DNA of 64,000 nt from Pseudomonas sp. FP2196 (GTDB lineage Bacteria > Pseudomonadota > Gammaproteobacteria > Pseudomonadales > Pseudomonadaceae): contig NZ_CP117445.1 of NCBI RefSeq assembly GCF_030687715.1, positions 5,321,501 through 5,385,500 of the forward strand, read 5' to 3'. The translations under genes and the position numbers were made by a program. Under the pieces are notes generated by a model. That model had not been told where the DNA came from and did not search any database. It saw only the letters and a list, made by a program, of their open reading frames with translations. Positions 32,947 to 43,066 of the stretch are shown piece after piece (the first letter of the stretch is position 1; every line of letters starts with the position of its first letter).

Positions 32947-34596
32947 TCAGAAGCTCTGCGGGGTTGAGCGGGCAACGATGGCCTCAACATCAAGGCCACG
33001 CGGCAACGTGCCGTAGGCCCGCCCGCTGCCACTCAACCGACTTGCGATAAACGCATCACTGACCGCCGAATTCCCCGCCTCCAGCAACAGCTTGGCCTGC
33101 AAGCCAAGGGCAATGTCTTCGGTCAACTGCCGCGCCCGATACTGAATGTCGCCGGTGTCCTTGAACTGCGCCTGCAATTGCTGGATATGCGCCGCCAACC
33201 GCTTATCGCCATGCCCGTCCCCGAGTTCACTGAACAGCACGTCCAGCACACCCGGCTCTTTCGACAGCGCGCGCAACACGTCAAGACACTGCACGTTGCC
33301 CGAGCCTTCCCACGTCGAGTTGACCGGTGCTTCGCGATACAGGCGCGGCAGGATGCTGTCCTCGACATACCCGGCGCCGCCCATGCATTCAGCCGCTTCG
33401 TTGATCATTGCCGGCGCGCGTTTGCAGATCCAGTATTTGCCCACCGCCGTCACCAGCCGGGCGAATTGCGCTTCATGGCGATCGTCCAGATGATCCAGTG
33501 CCTTGCCCATGCGCAAACTCAGCGCCAGCGCCGCTTCGCTTTCCAGCGCCAGATCGGCCAGCACGTTCTGCATCAACGGTTGTTCGCTGAGCAACTTGCC
33601 GCCGACCTTGCGGTGCGCGCAGTGGTGGCTGGCCTGGGTCAGGGCCTGACGCATCAGCGAACTGGAGCCGACCATGCAATCGAAACGGGTCATCGCCACC
33701 ATCTCGATGATGGTCGGCACGCCACGCCCTTCTTCGCCGACCATCCACGCCAGCGCTCCGCGAAATTCCACTTCGCTGGAGGCGTTGGACTGGTTGCCGA
33801 GCTTGTTTTTCAGGCGCTGGATATAGAACTGATTGCGCGTGTCGTCCGGGCGATGACGCGGCAGCAGGAAACAGGTCAGGCCCTTGTCTGTCTGCGCCAG
33901 CGTGAGAAACGCATCGCACATCGGCGCCGAACAGAACCACTTGTGCCCAACCAGTTCATACGCCTGGCCCGGACCGCTGGCGCCGACCGGATAGGCCTTG
34001 GTGGTGTTGGCGCGCACGTCGGTGCCGCCCTGTTTCTCGGTCATCGCCATGCCGAGGGTGACACCGGCCTTGTGCGCCATGCCGACATTGCGCGGGTCGT
34101 ATTCGGTGGCGAGGACTTTCGGCAGCCATTGCTCGGCCAGATCAGGTTGCAGGCGCAGGGCCGGCACGCTGGCGAAGGTCATGGTCAGCGGGCAACCGCT
34201 GCCGGCCTCGGCCTGGCTGTGCAGATAGGTCATGGAGGCTCGGGCGACGTGCGCGCCGTCCTGCGGATGCGCCCAGGGCAGCGAGGTCAGGCCATGCTCG
34301 ACTGCCGTTCGCATCAACTCGTGATACGCCGGGTGAAATTCCACCAGATCGATGCGATGACCGTAGCGGTCATGGCTGGCAAACACCGGTTTGTTCTGAT
34401 TGGCGAGGAACCCGGCCTCCATCAGCGGCCCGCCGGCCAGTGCGCCGTAGGCATCAATCCGCGACTCGGCCCAACCGGCACCGAACCTGCGCGACCACTC
34501 CTGCAACGGCAGGTCGATGCGATAAAGGTTGGTGCCGTCCAGCGACGGCGGCTGGTTGCTGACTTCGTGGGTTTCGGCGAACTGATGCAGGTTCAT
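32947..34596 (-). CDS. AidB-like acyl-CoA dehydrogenase
   Basis: 549 residues, longer than ordinary acyl-CoA dehydrogenases and matching the AidB/DmdC-like group. Domains: an N-terminal lid (about 1-170), the flavin-binding beta domain with MAMTEKQGGTDVRANTT (about 195-211), and the helical part with ECMGGAGYVEDSILPRLYREAPVNSTWEGSGNVQCLDVL (about 420-458), whose Glu is the usual catalytic base position. E. coli AidB binds DNA and reduces alkylation damage; other members oxidise acyl-CoA. The Pseudomonas substrate is unknown. Confidence 0.9.
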   Translation of the reverse strand: MNLHQFAETHEVSNQPPSLDGTNLYRIDLPLQEWSRRFGAGWAESRIDAYGALAGGPLMEAGFLANQNKPVFASHDRYGHRIDLVEFHPAYHELMRTAVEHGLTSLPWAHPQDGAHVARASMTYLHSQAEAGSGCPLTMTFASVPALRLQPDLAEQWLPKVLATEYDPRNVGMAHKAGVTLGMAMTEKQGGTDVRANTTKAYPVGASGPGQAYELVGHKWFCSAPMCDAFLTLAQTDKGLTCFLLPRHRPDDTRNQFYIQRLKNKLGNQSNASSEVEFRGALAWMVGEEGRGVPTIIEMVAMTRFDCMVGSSSLMRQALTQASHHCAHRKVGGKLLSEQPLMQNVLADLALESEAALALSLRMGKALDHLDDRHEAQFARLVTAVGKYWICKRAPAMINEAAECMGGAGYVEDSILPRLYREAPVNSTWEGSGNVQCLDVLRALSKEPGVLDVLFSELGDGHGDKRLAAHIQQLQAQFKDTGDIQYRARQLTEDIALGLQAKLLLEAGNSAVSDAFIASRLSGSGRAYGTLPRGLDVEAIVARSTPQSF

Positions 34597-34690
34597 GACG
34601 GGTTCCTTCTTCAGCGAGAAAGTCAGTTAAGCACCGCCCCAACGCCGAACAAAGTGTCATATCCGCCGAATTTGCGGCGCTTTTACCCTA

Positions 34691-37045
34691 TCAACAGCAG
34701 AGCAACCGTCGCTCCAGCGCAGACTGCAAATCTTCGAATTTCACCGGTTTGTTCAGGTAGTCGATCACTGCATCCGTGGCGCAAACCTCGCGATCCGCGC
34801 TCAACGCCAGCATGAACACTGGCAAGTGGGCGCAACCCGGCAAGGCGTGGATCTGACAGCACAACGATGCGCCGTCATGGGCGGGCAACTGGCAATCGAT
34901 CAAGACCGCATCAACTGTTTCGCGTTGCAGGCAATCGAGCGCCGCCGCGCCGTTGTCAGCGGTACGCACGCGGAAACCGAGTTTGAGCAGCATGCCGCGC
35001 ATGACCAGTTGATTGACGGTGTTGTTGTCGACCAATAGCACCGTGCAGTCCTGCGGGGCACGGACGCAATCGCGCGCATTCGCAGGGGGCGGCGCGGGCT
35101 CGACCACCGGCAATTCGAACTCCACGTCCAGCTGAAAGCGACTGCCACTTCCGGGTTCAGAGCGATGGGTGAGCTTGCCGCCAAGCAGTTCGACCAGTTG
35201 TCGGCAGATCGCCAGCCCCACTCCCAATCCACCGTACTCACGGGTCATCGAACCGTCGAGCTGGAAGAAGCGCTGGTACATCGTCGCCTCGCCCAGATCG
35301 GTGAAGCCGATACCGGTGTCGATCACTGCAAATGACAGCGCCAGTCGATTGTCCGTCGACGGCTTGCCGGTGACCCGCAGCGCCAAGCCACCAACACGGG
35401 TGAACTTTATTGCGTTATCCAACAGGCATTCCAGGCATTGCGCCAGTTTAGCGCTGTCGCCATGCAAGCGATCCGGCAGAGTCGGCAGCACGTCGACCTT
35501 GAAGTCCAGCGACTTGCTTGCCGCGTTGCCTTCGAACTGAGCGCGCAACGCTTCAACCACACCACGCAGGCTGAAACTGCCCGGCTTCGCTTTCAGTTTG
35601 CCGGCCTGCAACTCGGTGAGGGTGAGGATGCCATTGACCATGCGCATCATGTCCCGGGCGGAACCGGCGGCGGTCTGGTGATATTGCTCGAGCTCGGGAT
35701 CCAGATCGACGGTCTGCATCAGTTCCAGCGAACCGATCACACCGTTCATCGGCGTGCGCAGTTCGTGGGTCAGGGTCGCGAGGAATTCATCCTTGAGCTT
35801 GTTGCTGTGGGCCAGTTGCTGGTTGAGCACTTCGAGTTTCTGGCCGGCATCAAACAGCGTCTGCGCCTGCTGCTCGCGCATCGCGTTGATGCGGTCAGCC
35901 AAGGCCAGCGACAACAAAGCCACTTCGATCGCCGAACCGATCTGGCTGGCGTACATCGTCAGGAACACGTTTGGCAGCAGGCCCAGCACCATCAGCGTAT
36001 TGATAACGCCACCGAGCAGGAACGCCGACCATGCAATGATGAAATAGCGCGCCACGCGCAGGCCGCGCCACCAGGCGAGAATCCCGGCGGCGAAGATTAC
36101 GACGGTGAAGGTCAGCGCAAGCGTCGTCGCCAGGCGCAGGGCCAAGGCGTAACTGGTCATCAGCGACAAACCAACCACAACGGCACCGAACACAATAAGG
36201 GCGATCAGCAAGCGGTCGAGCCAGCGGCTGTGGGTCTTGGTCTGCAAGAAGCTGCGGGCGAACTGGCTGCCGAACAACCCGGCGCAACCGATGAAGAACG
36301 GGGTTGCCGCGTTGGCCCACCACGGGTTGTCCGGCCAGAAATACTCGACCGCCGCACCGTTCACCGACAGTTGATAGAGGCCGAACGAGCCAATGTAGAA
36401 GATGTAATAGAGGTAGCTGGTGTCGCGCACGCTGAGGAAGATGAACAGGTTGTAAACCAGCATCCCCAGCAGCACGCCATAAATGATGCCCAGCACATAG
36501 AGGCGCACTGGCTGATCTTCGAGGTACGCCGTGCTCGACCACAACGTCACCGGCGCCTGGATCGAGCCTTCGCTGGCCAGTCGCAAATAGATTGTTTGTT
36601 GTTGACCGGGTTCGAAGGCCAGGTCGAACAGGTAATTGTTCTGGCGAATCTCGCGACTGGCGAACGGCAAGGCATCGCCGGTTTGCCGGGTCAGGCGATA
36701 GTCGCCATTGGCATCGGCCATATAAAGGTCGAGATGATCGAGCGGTGGATAAGCCAGCTCCAGCAGCCATGAGCGCTGTGCGGCGGGATTGCTCGGGCGG
36801 TAATGCAGGTCGATTTTCAACCAGAACGCCGAACGCGAATACCCGGCATTTAGCGTGGCTTTATCGTGGGCTTTGAAATTGCCGGCAGCAGCCTGCGCGC
36901 GGACGTCGGCGATGTTCGCCTGACCGCTCGGGTCTTCAAACACTTGCAGCGACCGGCCCAGAGGGAGGCTCTGGGTGAATTCGTCGAATTCGACGGCGCT
37001 CGCCATGAGGGGCAAGCAGAACAACAACATCAGCAAATAGCGCAT
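34691..37045 (-). CDS. ladS: LadS-type hybrid sensor histidine kinase
   Basis: 784 residues. The signal peptide is at 1-17; a periplasmic DISMED2 sensor domain at about 28-165; seven membrane helices of the 7TMR-DISM type at about 180-380; a short coiled region; HisKA with phospho-acceptor His427 (LTHELRTPMN); HATPase with Asn544 (LLDNAIKF) and Asp576 (DTGIGF); and a receiver domain with Asp717 (AVLIDCQLPAHDG). Domain order, length and location beside thiD match LadS of P. aeruginosa. That kinase feeds GacS/GacA and through the small RNAs RsmY/RsmZ favours biofilm over motile infection. Orthology is inferred from architecture and synteny. Confidence 0.92.
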   Translation of the reverse strand: MRYLLMLLFCLPLMASAVEFDEFTQSLPLGRSLQVFEDPSGQANIADVRAQAAAGNFKAHDKATLNAGYSRSAFWLKIDLHYRPSNPAAQRSWLLELAYPPLDHLDLYMADANGDYRLTRQTGDALPFASREIRQNNYLFDLAFEPGQQQTIYLRLASEGSIQAPVTLWSSTAYLEDQPVRLYVLGIIYGVLLGMLVYNLFIFLSVRDTSYLYYIFYIGSFGLYQLSVNGAAVEYFWPDNPWWANAATPFFIGCAGLFGSQFARSFLQTKTHSRWLDRLLIALIVFGAVVVGLSLMTSYALALRLATTLALTFTVVIFAAGILAWWRGLRVARYFIIAWSAFLLGGVINTLMVLGLLPNVFLTMYASQIGSAIEVALLSLALADRINAMREQQAQTLFDAGQKLEVLNQQLAHSNKLKDEFLATLTHELRTPMNGVIGSLELMQTVDLDPELEQYHQTAAGSARDMMRMVNGILTLTELQAGKLKAKPGSFSLRGVVEALRAQFEGNAASKSLDFKVDVLPTLPDRLHGDSAKLAQCLECLLDNAIKFTRVGGLALRVTGKPSTDNRLALSFAVIDTGIGFTDLGEATMYQRFFQLDGSMTREYGGLGVGLAICRQLVELLGGKLTHRSEPGSGSRFQLDVEFELPVVEPAPPPANARDCVRAPQDCTVLLVDNNTVNQLVMRGMLLKLGFRVRTADNGAAALDCLQRETVDAVLIDCQLPAHDGASLCCQIHALPGCAHLPVFMLALSADREVCATDAVIDYLNKPVKFEDLQSALERRLLCC

Positions 37046-37349
37046 TGAAGCCCCAGCGTGGCTCGTCCGGTTGTGTCAGGAAGCCCCCCATTCCCTTTGA
37101 GTAGACGTAAAACCGGTATTACCTGTTATTGGTTTGGATCCAGACTAGCATAGCCGTTGATGGCCATTAAGCACCATCGAAATTTTTCCTACAAAGGCTC
37201 TAGAACGGGCGTTTCAGAGCAAAGCACCGAGCTAGAGCTGTTGAGTTGGTCAGGTTGTGACAAACCGGTCAGCATTCTCTGAACAGGTTATCAGCCGAGC
37301 ACAACGGCACTGAACCGGAAAATCAGGTTTGGTGGTAAGCTCGCGCACC
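37046..37349. promoter_or_regulatory. Divergent ladS-thiD intergenic region
   Basis: This 304-bp gap must carry both promoters. It is AT-richer than its surroundings and includes GTGACAAACCGGTCAGCA near 37256. No thiamine-riboswitch signature (CTGAGA with a downstream ACCTGA-type element) was recognised, and there is no terminator. A TAAGCT hexamer just before the thiD ATG may be its -10. Confidence 0.5.
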
Positions 37350-38147
37350 ATGAATATCTACAGCTCCCGCCCCGTTGTCCTCTGTCTCTCCGGCCACGAC
37401 CCCAGTGGTGGCGCCGGCTTGCAGGCAGATATCGAAGCCCTGCTCGCGCAGGGTTGCCATGCGGCTCCGGCCGTCACCGCCCTGACCGTGCAAGACACCG
37501 TCAACGTCACTGGCTTCCGCGTCCTCGACCGTGAGTGGGTCCTGGCCCAGGCCAATGCCGTGCTCAACGACTCCGAAGTCGCAGCGGTCAAACTGGGCAT
37601 GCTCGGTTCGTTGGAAATGGTCGACACCGTTGTCGAACTGCTTTCGGCGCACCCGCATTTGCCGGTGGTCTGCGACCCGGTGCTGCGCGCCGGCGGCGGC
37701 GGACGCCTGGGCAAGGACGAAGTCGGCTATGCGATGCGCGAGCGTCTGCTGCCGCTATCGATCATTGCCACCCCCAACCTTCCCGAAGCCCGCATCCTCG
37801 CCGAACTGCCCGAAGGCACAGCGGACGAGTGCGCTGAAAAACTTTTGCCGTTCGTCAAAAACCTGCTGATCACCGGCGGTCATGGCGACGAAACTGAAAT
37901 CCACAACCGCCTGTACAGCCGCGACGGCCTGCGTGAAACCTTCTATTGCCAGCGTTTGCCGGGCAGTTATCACGGCTCCGGTTGCACCCTGGCCAGCGCT
38001 TTGGCTGGCCGACTGGCCCAAGGCGAGAATCTCGCCAGCGCGGTACGCAGTGCATTGGATTACACCTGGCGCACCCTGCGCGATGCCGAACAACTGGGCA
38101 AAGGCCAGTTTGTGCCGCGTCGTCTGCCGCTGGATTTCTGCTCGTAA
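37350..38147 (+). CDS. thiD: Hydroxymethylpyrimidine/phosphomethylpyrimidine kinase
   Basis: 265 residues. Phosphorylates hydroxymethylpyrimidine and then its monophosphate to make the pyrimidine half of thiamine. Ribokinase-fold motifs are LSGHDPSGGAGLQADIEAL (about 11-29), VTALTVQDTVNV, VCDPVLRAGGGGRLG and the anion-hole GSYHGSGCTLASALA. The ATG at 37350 gives MNIYSSRP. thiE begins 18 bp after the stop and hemL soon after, so this is an operon start. thiC, normally riboswitch-controlled, is not in view. Confidence 0.95.
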   Translation: MNIYSSRPVVLCLSGHDPSGGAGLQADIEALLAQGCHAAPAVTALTVQDTVNVTGFRVLDREWVLAQANAVLNDSEVAAVKLGMLGSLEMVDTVVELLSAHPHLPVVCDPVLRAGGGGRLGKDEVGYAMRERLLPLSIIATPNLPEARILAELPEGTADECAEKLLPFVKNLLITGGHGDETEIHNRLYSRDGLRETFYCQRLPGSYHGSGCTLASALAGRLAQGENLASAVRSALDYTWRTLRDAEQLGKGQFVPRRLPLDFCS

Positions 38148-38165
38148 CGTCGTGAGGTCTGCCTG

Positions 38166-38789
38166 ATGAAACTACGTGGCCTGTACGCCATCACCGACAG
38201 CCAGTTGCTGGCCGGCAAATTCCTGTCGTACGTGGAGGCGGCGCTGGAAGGCGGCGTCACCCTGCTGCAATACCGCGACAAGAGCAGCGACGAGGCTCGC
38301 CGTCTGCGCGAGGCCGAAGCGCTGCGCGATTTGTGTGCGCGCTACAAGACGCAGTTGATCATCAACGATGATGCCGAACTGGCTGCACGCCTCAACGTCG
38401 GCGTGCATCTGGGCCAGACCGACGGCCCACTGTCGCCGACCCGCGCCCTGCTCGGCTCGAAAGCGATCATAGGCTCGACTTGCCACGCGCAGATCGAACT
38501 GGCCGAACAAGCTGCCAAAGAAGGTGCGAGCTACGTCGCCTTCGGTCGCTTCTTCAACTCCAATACCAAACCCGGCGCGCCGACCTGCAGCCTCGACCTG
38601 CTCGACGAAGCCCGCCGCAAACTGCATTTGCCGATCTGCGCGATCGGCGGCATCACCCTCGACAACGCCGCGCCGCTGGTGGCCCACGGTGTCGACCTGC
38701 TGGCCGTGGTCCACGGCCTGTTCGGCGCTGAAAGCACCGCCGAAGTGACCCGCCGCGCCCGCGCCTTCAACGAATTACTGAAAGTCTGA
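38166..38789 (+). CDS. thiE: Thiamine-phosphate synthase
   Basis: 207 residues. Joins hydroxymethylpyrimidine diphosphate to thiazole phosphate to give thiamine phosphate. TIM-barrel motifs are [12 protein letters not shown] (about 31-42), [32 protein letters not shown] and [10 protein letters not shown]. It is the second gene of the thiD-thiE-hemL run, with 18- and 15-bp gaps. Confidence 0.96.
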   Translation: MKLRGLYAITDSQLLAGKFLSYVEAALEGGVTLLQYRDKSSDEARRLREAEALRDLCARYKTQLIINDDAELAARLNVGVHLGQTDGPLSPTRALLGSKAIIGSTCHAQIELAEQAAKEGASYVAFGRFFNSNTKPGAPTCSLDLLDEARRKLHLPICAIGGITLDNAAPLVAHGVDLLAVVHGLFGAESTAEVTRRARAFNELLKV

Positions 38790-38804
38790 TTTGAGAGCCC
38801 GATC

Positions 38805-40088
38805 ATGTCTCGTTCCGAAACCCTGTTTGCCAATGCCCAGAAACACATCCCCGGTGGCGTGAACTCGCCGGTTCGCGCGTTCAAGAGCGTTGGCGGCACG
38901 CCGCTGTTCTTCAAACACGCTGAAGGCGCCTACGTCACCGACGAAGACGACAAGCGTTATGTCGATTACGTCGGTTCGTGGGGCCCGATGATCCTTGGCC
39001 ACAGCCACCCGGACGTTCTGGACGCCGTGCGCAATCAACTGCAACACGGCTTGTCTTACGGCGCGCCGACCGCGATGGAAACCGAGATGGCCGATCTGGT
39101 CTGCTCGCTGGTGCCGTCGATGGACATGGTGCGCATGGTCAGCTCCGGCACCGAAGCGACCATGAGTGCGATCCGTCTGGCCCGTGGCTACACCGGCCGT
39201 GACAGCATCATCAAGTTCGAAGGCTGCTACCACGGCCACTCCGACAGCCTGCTGGTCAAGGCCGGTTCCGGCGCACTGACCCAAGGCGTACCGAGCTCGG
39301 CTGGTGTGCCAGCGGCATTCGCCAAACACACCCTGACCCTGCCGTTCAACGATATCGACGCGGTTGAGAAGATGCTCGCCGAAGTCGGTCAGGACGTAGC
39401 GTGCATTATTGTTGAGCCGGTTGCCGGCAACATGAACTGCGTGCCACCGGCACCAGGTTTCCTCGAAGGCCTGCGTTCGCTGTGCGACAAGCATGGCGTG
39501 GTGCTGATTTTCGACGAAGTGATGACCGGTTTCCGCGTCGCCCTCGGCGGTGCTCAGGCGTACTACGGCGTCAATCCTGACCTGACCACCTTCGGCAAGA
39601 TCATCGGCGGCGGCATGCCGGTCGGTTGCTTCGGCGGCAAGCGTGAAATCATGGAGCGCATCGCGCCGCTGGGCCCGGTGTATCAGGCCGGCACCTTGTC
39701 GGGTAACCCGCTGGCGATGGCCGCCGGTCTGACCACTCTGCGCCTGATCAGCCGTCCGGGCTTCCACGCCGAGCTGACCGACTACACCACGCGTCTGCTC
39801 GACGGCCTGCAACAGCGCGCCGATGCCGCAGGCATTCCGTTCGTGACCACCCAGGCTGGCGGCATGTTCGGTCTGTACTTCAGCGGCGCCGACGACATCG
39901 TCACTTTTGAAGACGTGATGGCCAGCGACGCTGCACTGTTCGGTCGCTTCTTCCACCTGATGCTGGAAGGTGGCGTGTACCTGGCACCGAGCGCCTTCGA
40001 AGCCGGTTTCACCTCGATCGCTCACGGCGAAGCCGAGTTGCAACTGACCCTGGACGCTGCCGAACGCGCCTTCGCTGCATTGAAGTAA
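38805..40088 (+). CDS. hemL: Glutamate-1-semialdehyde 2,1-aminomutase
   Basis: 427 residues. Moves the amino group of glutamate-1-semialdehyde to form 5-aminolevulinate, the precursor of haem. It is a class III aminotransferase: the pyridoxal lysine is Lys265 in [13 protein letters not shown], the cofactor pocket is [15 protein letters not shown] and the Asp is in [11 protein letters not shown]. The position of the lysine equals that of the E. coli enzyme. It lies directly after thiE. Confidence 0.97.
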   Translation: MSRSETLFANAQKHIPGGVNSPVRAFKSVGGTPLFFKHAEGAYVTDEDDKRYVDYVGSWGPMILGHSHPDVLDAVRNQLQHGLSYGAPTAMETEMADLVCSLVPSMDMVRMVSSGTEATMSAIRLARGYTGRDSIIKFEGCYHGHSDSLLVKAGSGALTQGVPSSAGVPAAFAKHTLTLPFNDIDAVEKMLAEVGQDVACIIVEPVAGNMNCVPPAPGFLEGLRSLCDKHGVVLIFDEVMTGFRVALGGAQAYYGVNPDLTTFGKIIGGGMPVGCFGGKREIMERIAPLGPVYQAGTLSGNPLAMAAGLTTLRLISRPGFHAELTDYTTRLLDGLQQRADAAGIPFVTTQAGGMFGLYFSGADDIVTFEDVMASDAALFGRFFHLMLEGGVYLAPSAFEAGFTSIAHGEAELQLTLDAAERAFAALK

Positions 40089-40313
40089 TCGCCGCACCGC
40101 TGACGTTGGCTATCGCCGACGTCAGCTTTCACCTACATCCACCTGGTTTTTCCGACGCACCCGCCAGAAATCACCCGTAAAGAGGGCGATATATTCCCCG
40201 CGCAGCAGAAAAACGAGTAAAGACTTTGTAAGGTTGGCCCTGCTTATTTCATAATGCGCGCTTATTGGATCCCTCGATGGGTCCGCGTGCCCTTCAGAGG
40301 TAAGTCGATTCCC

Positions 40314-40868
40314 ATGAACCGCACCGGCCGCACCCTTGCCTTGGGCTGCCTGTTGCTCCTTCAGCCCCTGCTCGCGCATGCACAAGCAGGCGGCAACTCG
40401 TTGTTGATCCCGGCGATGGGTCGTTGCACCCTCAATACTCAGCCGCAAGACGTCACGCAGGCACTGGCCGCCTGCCAGAAAGCGGCGGACGAAGGGGATG
40501 CGCAAGCGCAATACGAGTTGGGTGAGTTCTACTACGACGGCAAGAATGCGCCGCGCGACCTCAATCAAGCCCTGAGCTATTTCGAAAAAGCCTCGTTGCA
40601 AGGCCACGCTCAGGCGCAATTCAAGCTCGGCACCATGTTCTTCCACGGCGAAGGCGTACAGGCCAACAATATTCAGGCGTACATCGTATTGAAGATGGCC
40701 GCGGTCAACGGCGCCGAAGAGGCACTGGACACGGCCGACGAAGTCTCCGAAAAAATGTCCCGCGAAGATCTCGAAACCGCTACGCAGGTGCTCGGGCAAA
40801 TTTTCCGTAAATACCTGATGGAACTGCAGAACGCCGATGGGCGCACGCCGTTTTCGCCATTGCCCTGA
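40314..40868 (+). CDS. Secreted Sel1-like repeat protein
   Basis: 184 residues with a signal peptide (NRTGRTLALGCLLLLQPLLAHAQ). Two Sel1-type TPR units are seen: AQYELGEFYYDGKNAPRDLNQALSYFEKA and AQFKLGTMFFHGEGVQANNIQAYIVLKMA (about 60-125). Sel1 repeats bind proteins or peptides, so it is probably a periplasmic scaffold. The ATG at 40314 is the only start giving the signal peptide. A CATAAT at 40250 may be its -10. Confidence 0.88.
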   Translation: MNRTGRTLALGCLLLLQPLLAHAQAGGNSLLIPAMGRCTLNTQPQDVTQALAACQKAADEGDAQAQYELGEFYYDGKNAPRDLNQALSYFEKASLQGHAQAQFKLGTMFFHGEGVQANNIQAYIVLKMAAVNGAEEALDTADEVSEKMSREDLETATQVLGQIFRKYLMELQNADGRTPFSPLP

Positions 40869-40909
40869 GTTCTGCTGACCTCTAGGGCTGATATGGCTGA
40901 TGGGATTTT

Positions 40910-41041
40910 GTGGCGAGGGGATTTATCCCCGTTCGGCTGCGCAGCAGTCGTAAAACCATTCGATGCGGTGTATCAGAAAGAGCTTGATTGCAGGTTTTGG
41001 GGCCGCTTCGCAGCCCAACGGGGATAAATCCCCTCGCCACA
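40910..41041. repeat. REP-type inverted pair (ATTTATCCCC family)
   Basis: TGTGGCGAGGGGATTTATCCCCG (40910-40932) faces its exact complement at 41019-41041. The 86-base centre contains GCTGCGCAGCAG-type sequence. It lies between two convergent genes and is the second member of the family after 20346-20437. Confidence 0.88.
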
Positions 41042-41069
41042 AATAATCTCCAGCCACTAAATCTCGGCT

Positions 41070-41399
41070 TTACTTCTCAGGCATCGGCATCGGAAACGGC
41101 ATCACATTGCCGACCGCGCCGCGGGCTTCGCTGATTTTCGGCGTGCCCAGACGCTCGACTTCGTCGATACGCACAATCGAATGCATCGGCACAAAGCTGC
41201 GCACCACGCCTTCAAACTGCGCCTTGAGCTTTTCTTCGCTCGGATCGACGACCACTTGCGTGCGCTCGCCAAAGACGAACTCTTCCACTTCCAGGAACCC
41301 CCACAGATCACTTTGATAGATCTGCTTGGCGTACATTTCGAACACCTGGCCCTGGTTGAGGAAAATCACCTTGTAGATTGGAGCTTCGCGTTTGGTCAT
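41070..41399 (-). CDS. DUF1820-family protein
   Basis: 109 residues, soluble and mixed alpha/beta. MTKREAPIYKVIFLNQGQVFEMYAKQIYQSDLWGFLEVEEFVFGE is the conserved part, followed by VVVDPSEEKLKAQFEGV and VPMHSIVRIDEVE. DUF1820 has no known function, although the SM-like strand pattern could suit RNA or protein binding. The start at 41399 removes a non-protein-like leader. A possible minus-strand -10 (TATGCT/TATAGT) lies about 45 bp upstream. Confidence 0.85.
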   Translation of the reverse strand: MTKREAPIYKVIFLNQGQVFEMYAKQIYQSDLWGFLEVEEFVFGERTQVVVDPSEEKLKAQFEGVVRSFVPMHSIVRIDEVERLGTPKISEARGAVGNVMPFPMPMPEK

Positions 41400-41491
41400 G
41401 GCGGGCGGACAACATCGGGGATAAAAATGAGGGCGCAAACTATAGCATAGCCACTGGACGCACAGCGGTAGGAACCTGAGGGCTTGTTCCC

Positions 41492-41497
41492 TATAAT
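41492..41497 (+). promoter_or_regulatory. -10 element of miaB with a flanking inverted repeat
   Basis: TATAAT 36 bp before the miaB ATG. Immediately upstream GGAAC (41471-41475) and GTTCC (41486-41490) form an inverted repeat across the -35 to -10 spacer, a possible operator or only chance. The -35 itself is poor (TAGGAA). Confidence 0.5.
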
Positions 41498-41532
41498 GCG
41501 CGGTTCTTTGAATCACGTGACGACCAAAATCC

Positions 41533-42861
41533 ATGGCCAAGAAGCTTTACATCGAAACCCACGGCTGCCAGATGAACGAGTACGACAGCTCGCGCATGGT
41601 CGATCTGCTGGGCGAACATCAGGCCCTGGAAGTCACCGCTCGCGCGGAAGACGCCGACGTGATTCTGCTCAACACCTGCTCGATCCGCGAGCGCGCCCAG
41701 GATCGGGTGTACTCGCAGCTCGGCCGGTGGCGCGAACTGAAGCTGGCCAACCCGGAGATGGTCATCGCCGTTGGCGGTTGCGTGGCCAGCCAGGAAGGCG
41801 CGGCGATCCGCGATCGCGCCCCGTATGTCGACGTCGTTTTCGGCCCGCAAACGCTGCACCGCCTGCCGGAGATGATCGACGCCGCACGCAGCACCAAGCT
41901 GCCGCAAGTCGACGTCTCGTTCCCGGAAATCGAAAAATTCGACCACTTGCCCGAGCCGCGTATCGACGGCCCGAGCGCTTACGTGTCGGTGATGGAAGGC
42001 TGCAGCAAGTACTGCACGTTCTGCGTGGTGCCTTACACCCGTGGCGAAGAAGTCAGCCGGCCGTTCGACGACGTGATCGCAGAGATCATCCACCTTGCCG
42101 AAAACGGCGTGCGTGAAGTGACCTTGCTGGGGCAGAACGTCAACGGCTATCGCGGCACCACCCATGATGGTCGCCTGGCGGATCTCGCCGAGCTGATCCG
42201 TGTGGTCGCCGCCGTCGATGGCATCGACCGCATTCGCTACACCACCTCCCACCCGCTGGAGTTCTCCGACAGCCTGATCCAGGCCCACGCCGACGTGCCG
42301 GAACTGGTCAAACACCTGCACTTGCCGGTGCAATCGGGTTCGGACCGGATTCTGGCAGCGATGAAACGCAACCACACGGCGCTGGAATACAAATCCAAGC
42401 TGCGCAAACTGCGCGCGGCGGTGCCCGGGATCTGCATCAGCTCGGACTTTATCGTCGGTTTCCCCGGCGAAACCGAGAAAGATTTCGAACAGACCATGAA
42501 GCTGATTGCCGACGTTGGTTTCGACTTTTCCTACTCGTTCGTCTACAGCCAGCGCCCGGGCACACCGGCCGCTGATCTGGCGGATGACACGCCGGAAGAG
42601 CTGAAAAAGGAACGTCTGAACGCGCTGCAACACCGTTTGAATCAGCAAGGTTTCGAGATCAGCCGACAAATGGTCGGCTCGATCCAGCGAATTCTGGTGA
42701 CCGATTATTCGAAGAAGGACCCGGGCGAGCTGCAAGGGCGCACCGAGAATAATCGTATCGTCAACTTCCGCTGCGACAATCCAACCCTGATCGGCCAGTT
42801 CGCCGACGTGCACATCGATGCGGCGCAACCGCACTCGCTGCGCGGCTCGCTGATCCAGTAA
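41533..42861 (+). CDS. miaB: tRNA-2-methylthio-N6-dimethylallyladenosine synthase
   Basis: 442 residues. Adds the methylthio group to i6A37 of tRNAs. The N-terminal UPF0004 domain carries three cluster cysteines (Cys12 in HGCQMNEYD, one in LLNTCSIRE, one in [10 protein letters not shown]). The radical-SAM CxxxCxxC is [16 protein letters not shown] (about 157-172), and a TRAM domain closes the protein. The start at 41533 gives [13 protein letters not shown]. Confidence 0.97.
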   Translation: MAKKLYIETHGCQMNEYDSSRMVDLLGEHQALEVTARAEDADVILLNTCSIRERAQDRVYSQLGRWRELKLANPEMVIAVGGCVASQEGAAIRDRAPYVDVVFGPQTLHRLPEMIDAARSTKLPQVDVSFPEIEKFDHLPEPRIDGPSAYVSVMEGCSKYCTFCVVPYTRGEEVSRPFDDVIAEIIHLAENGVREVTLLGQNVNGYRGTTHDGRLADLAELIRVVAAVDGIDRIRYTTSHPLEFSDSLIQAHADVPELVKHLHLPVQSGSDRILAAMKRNHTALEYKSKLRKLRAAVPGICISSDFIVGFPGETEKDFEQTMKLIADVGFDFSYSFVYSQRPGTPAADLADDTPEELKKERLNALQHRLNQQGFEISRQMVGSIQRILVTDYSKKDPGELQGRTENNRIVNFRCDNPTLIGQFADVHIDAAQPHSLRGSLIQ

Positions 42862-42872
42862 CGCTGCATTTC

Positions 42873-42967
42873 CCCTGCAGGAGCGAGCCTGCTCGCGAAG
42901 GCGTCGTGTCAGCCACTATCTACGGTGCTGATGCACCGCTTTCGCGAGCAAGCTCACTCCAACAGGG
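42873..42967. repeat. REP-type inverted pair (GGAGCGAGC family), drifting
   Basis: The left arm CCCTGCAGGAGCGAGCCTGCTCGCGAA (42873-42899) pairs with TTCGCGAGCAAGCTCACTCCAACAGGG (42941-42967) with several mismatches, so this copy is older than the one at 14491. It follows the miaB stop. Confidence 0.8.
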
Positions 42968-43066
42968 ATGGTGATTGAAGCTGAGATATTTAAGAGCTTT
43001 CGCACCCACGCCACTGGCGTTATCCTTGATTTCATCTTAATTGCCCCAGGGCGGCTAAATACGACC

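Noticed and set aside
37046..37349. Possible thiamine-pyrophosphate riboswitch before thiD
   Set aside because: The conserved CTGAGA-type element and the downstream ACCTGA-type element were not found in the right order or spacing.
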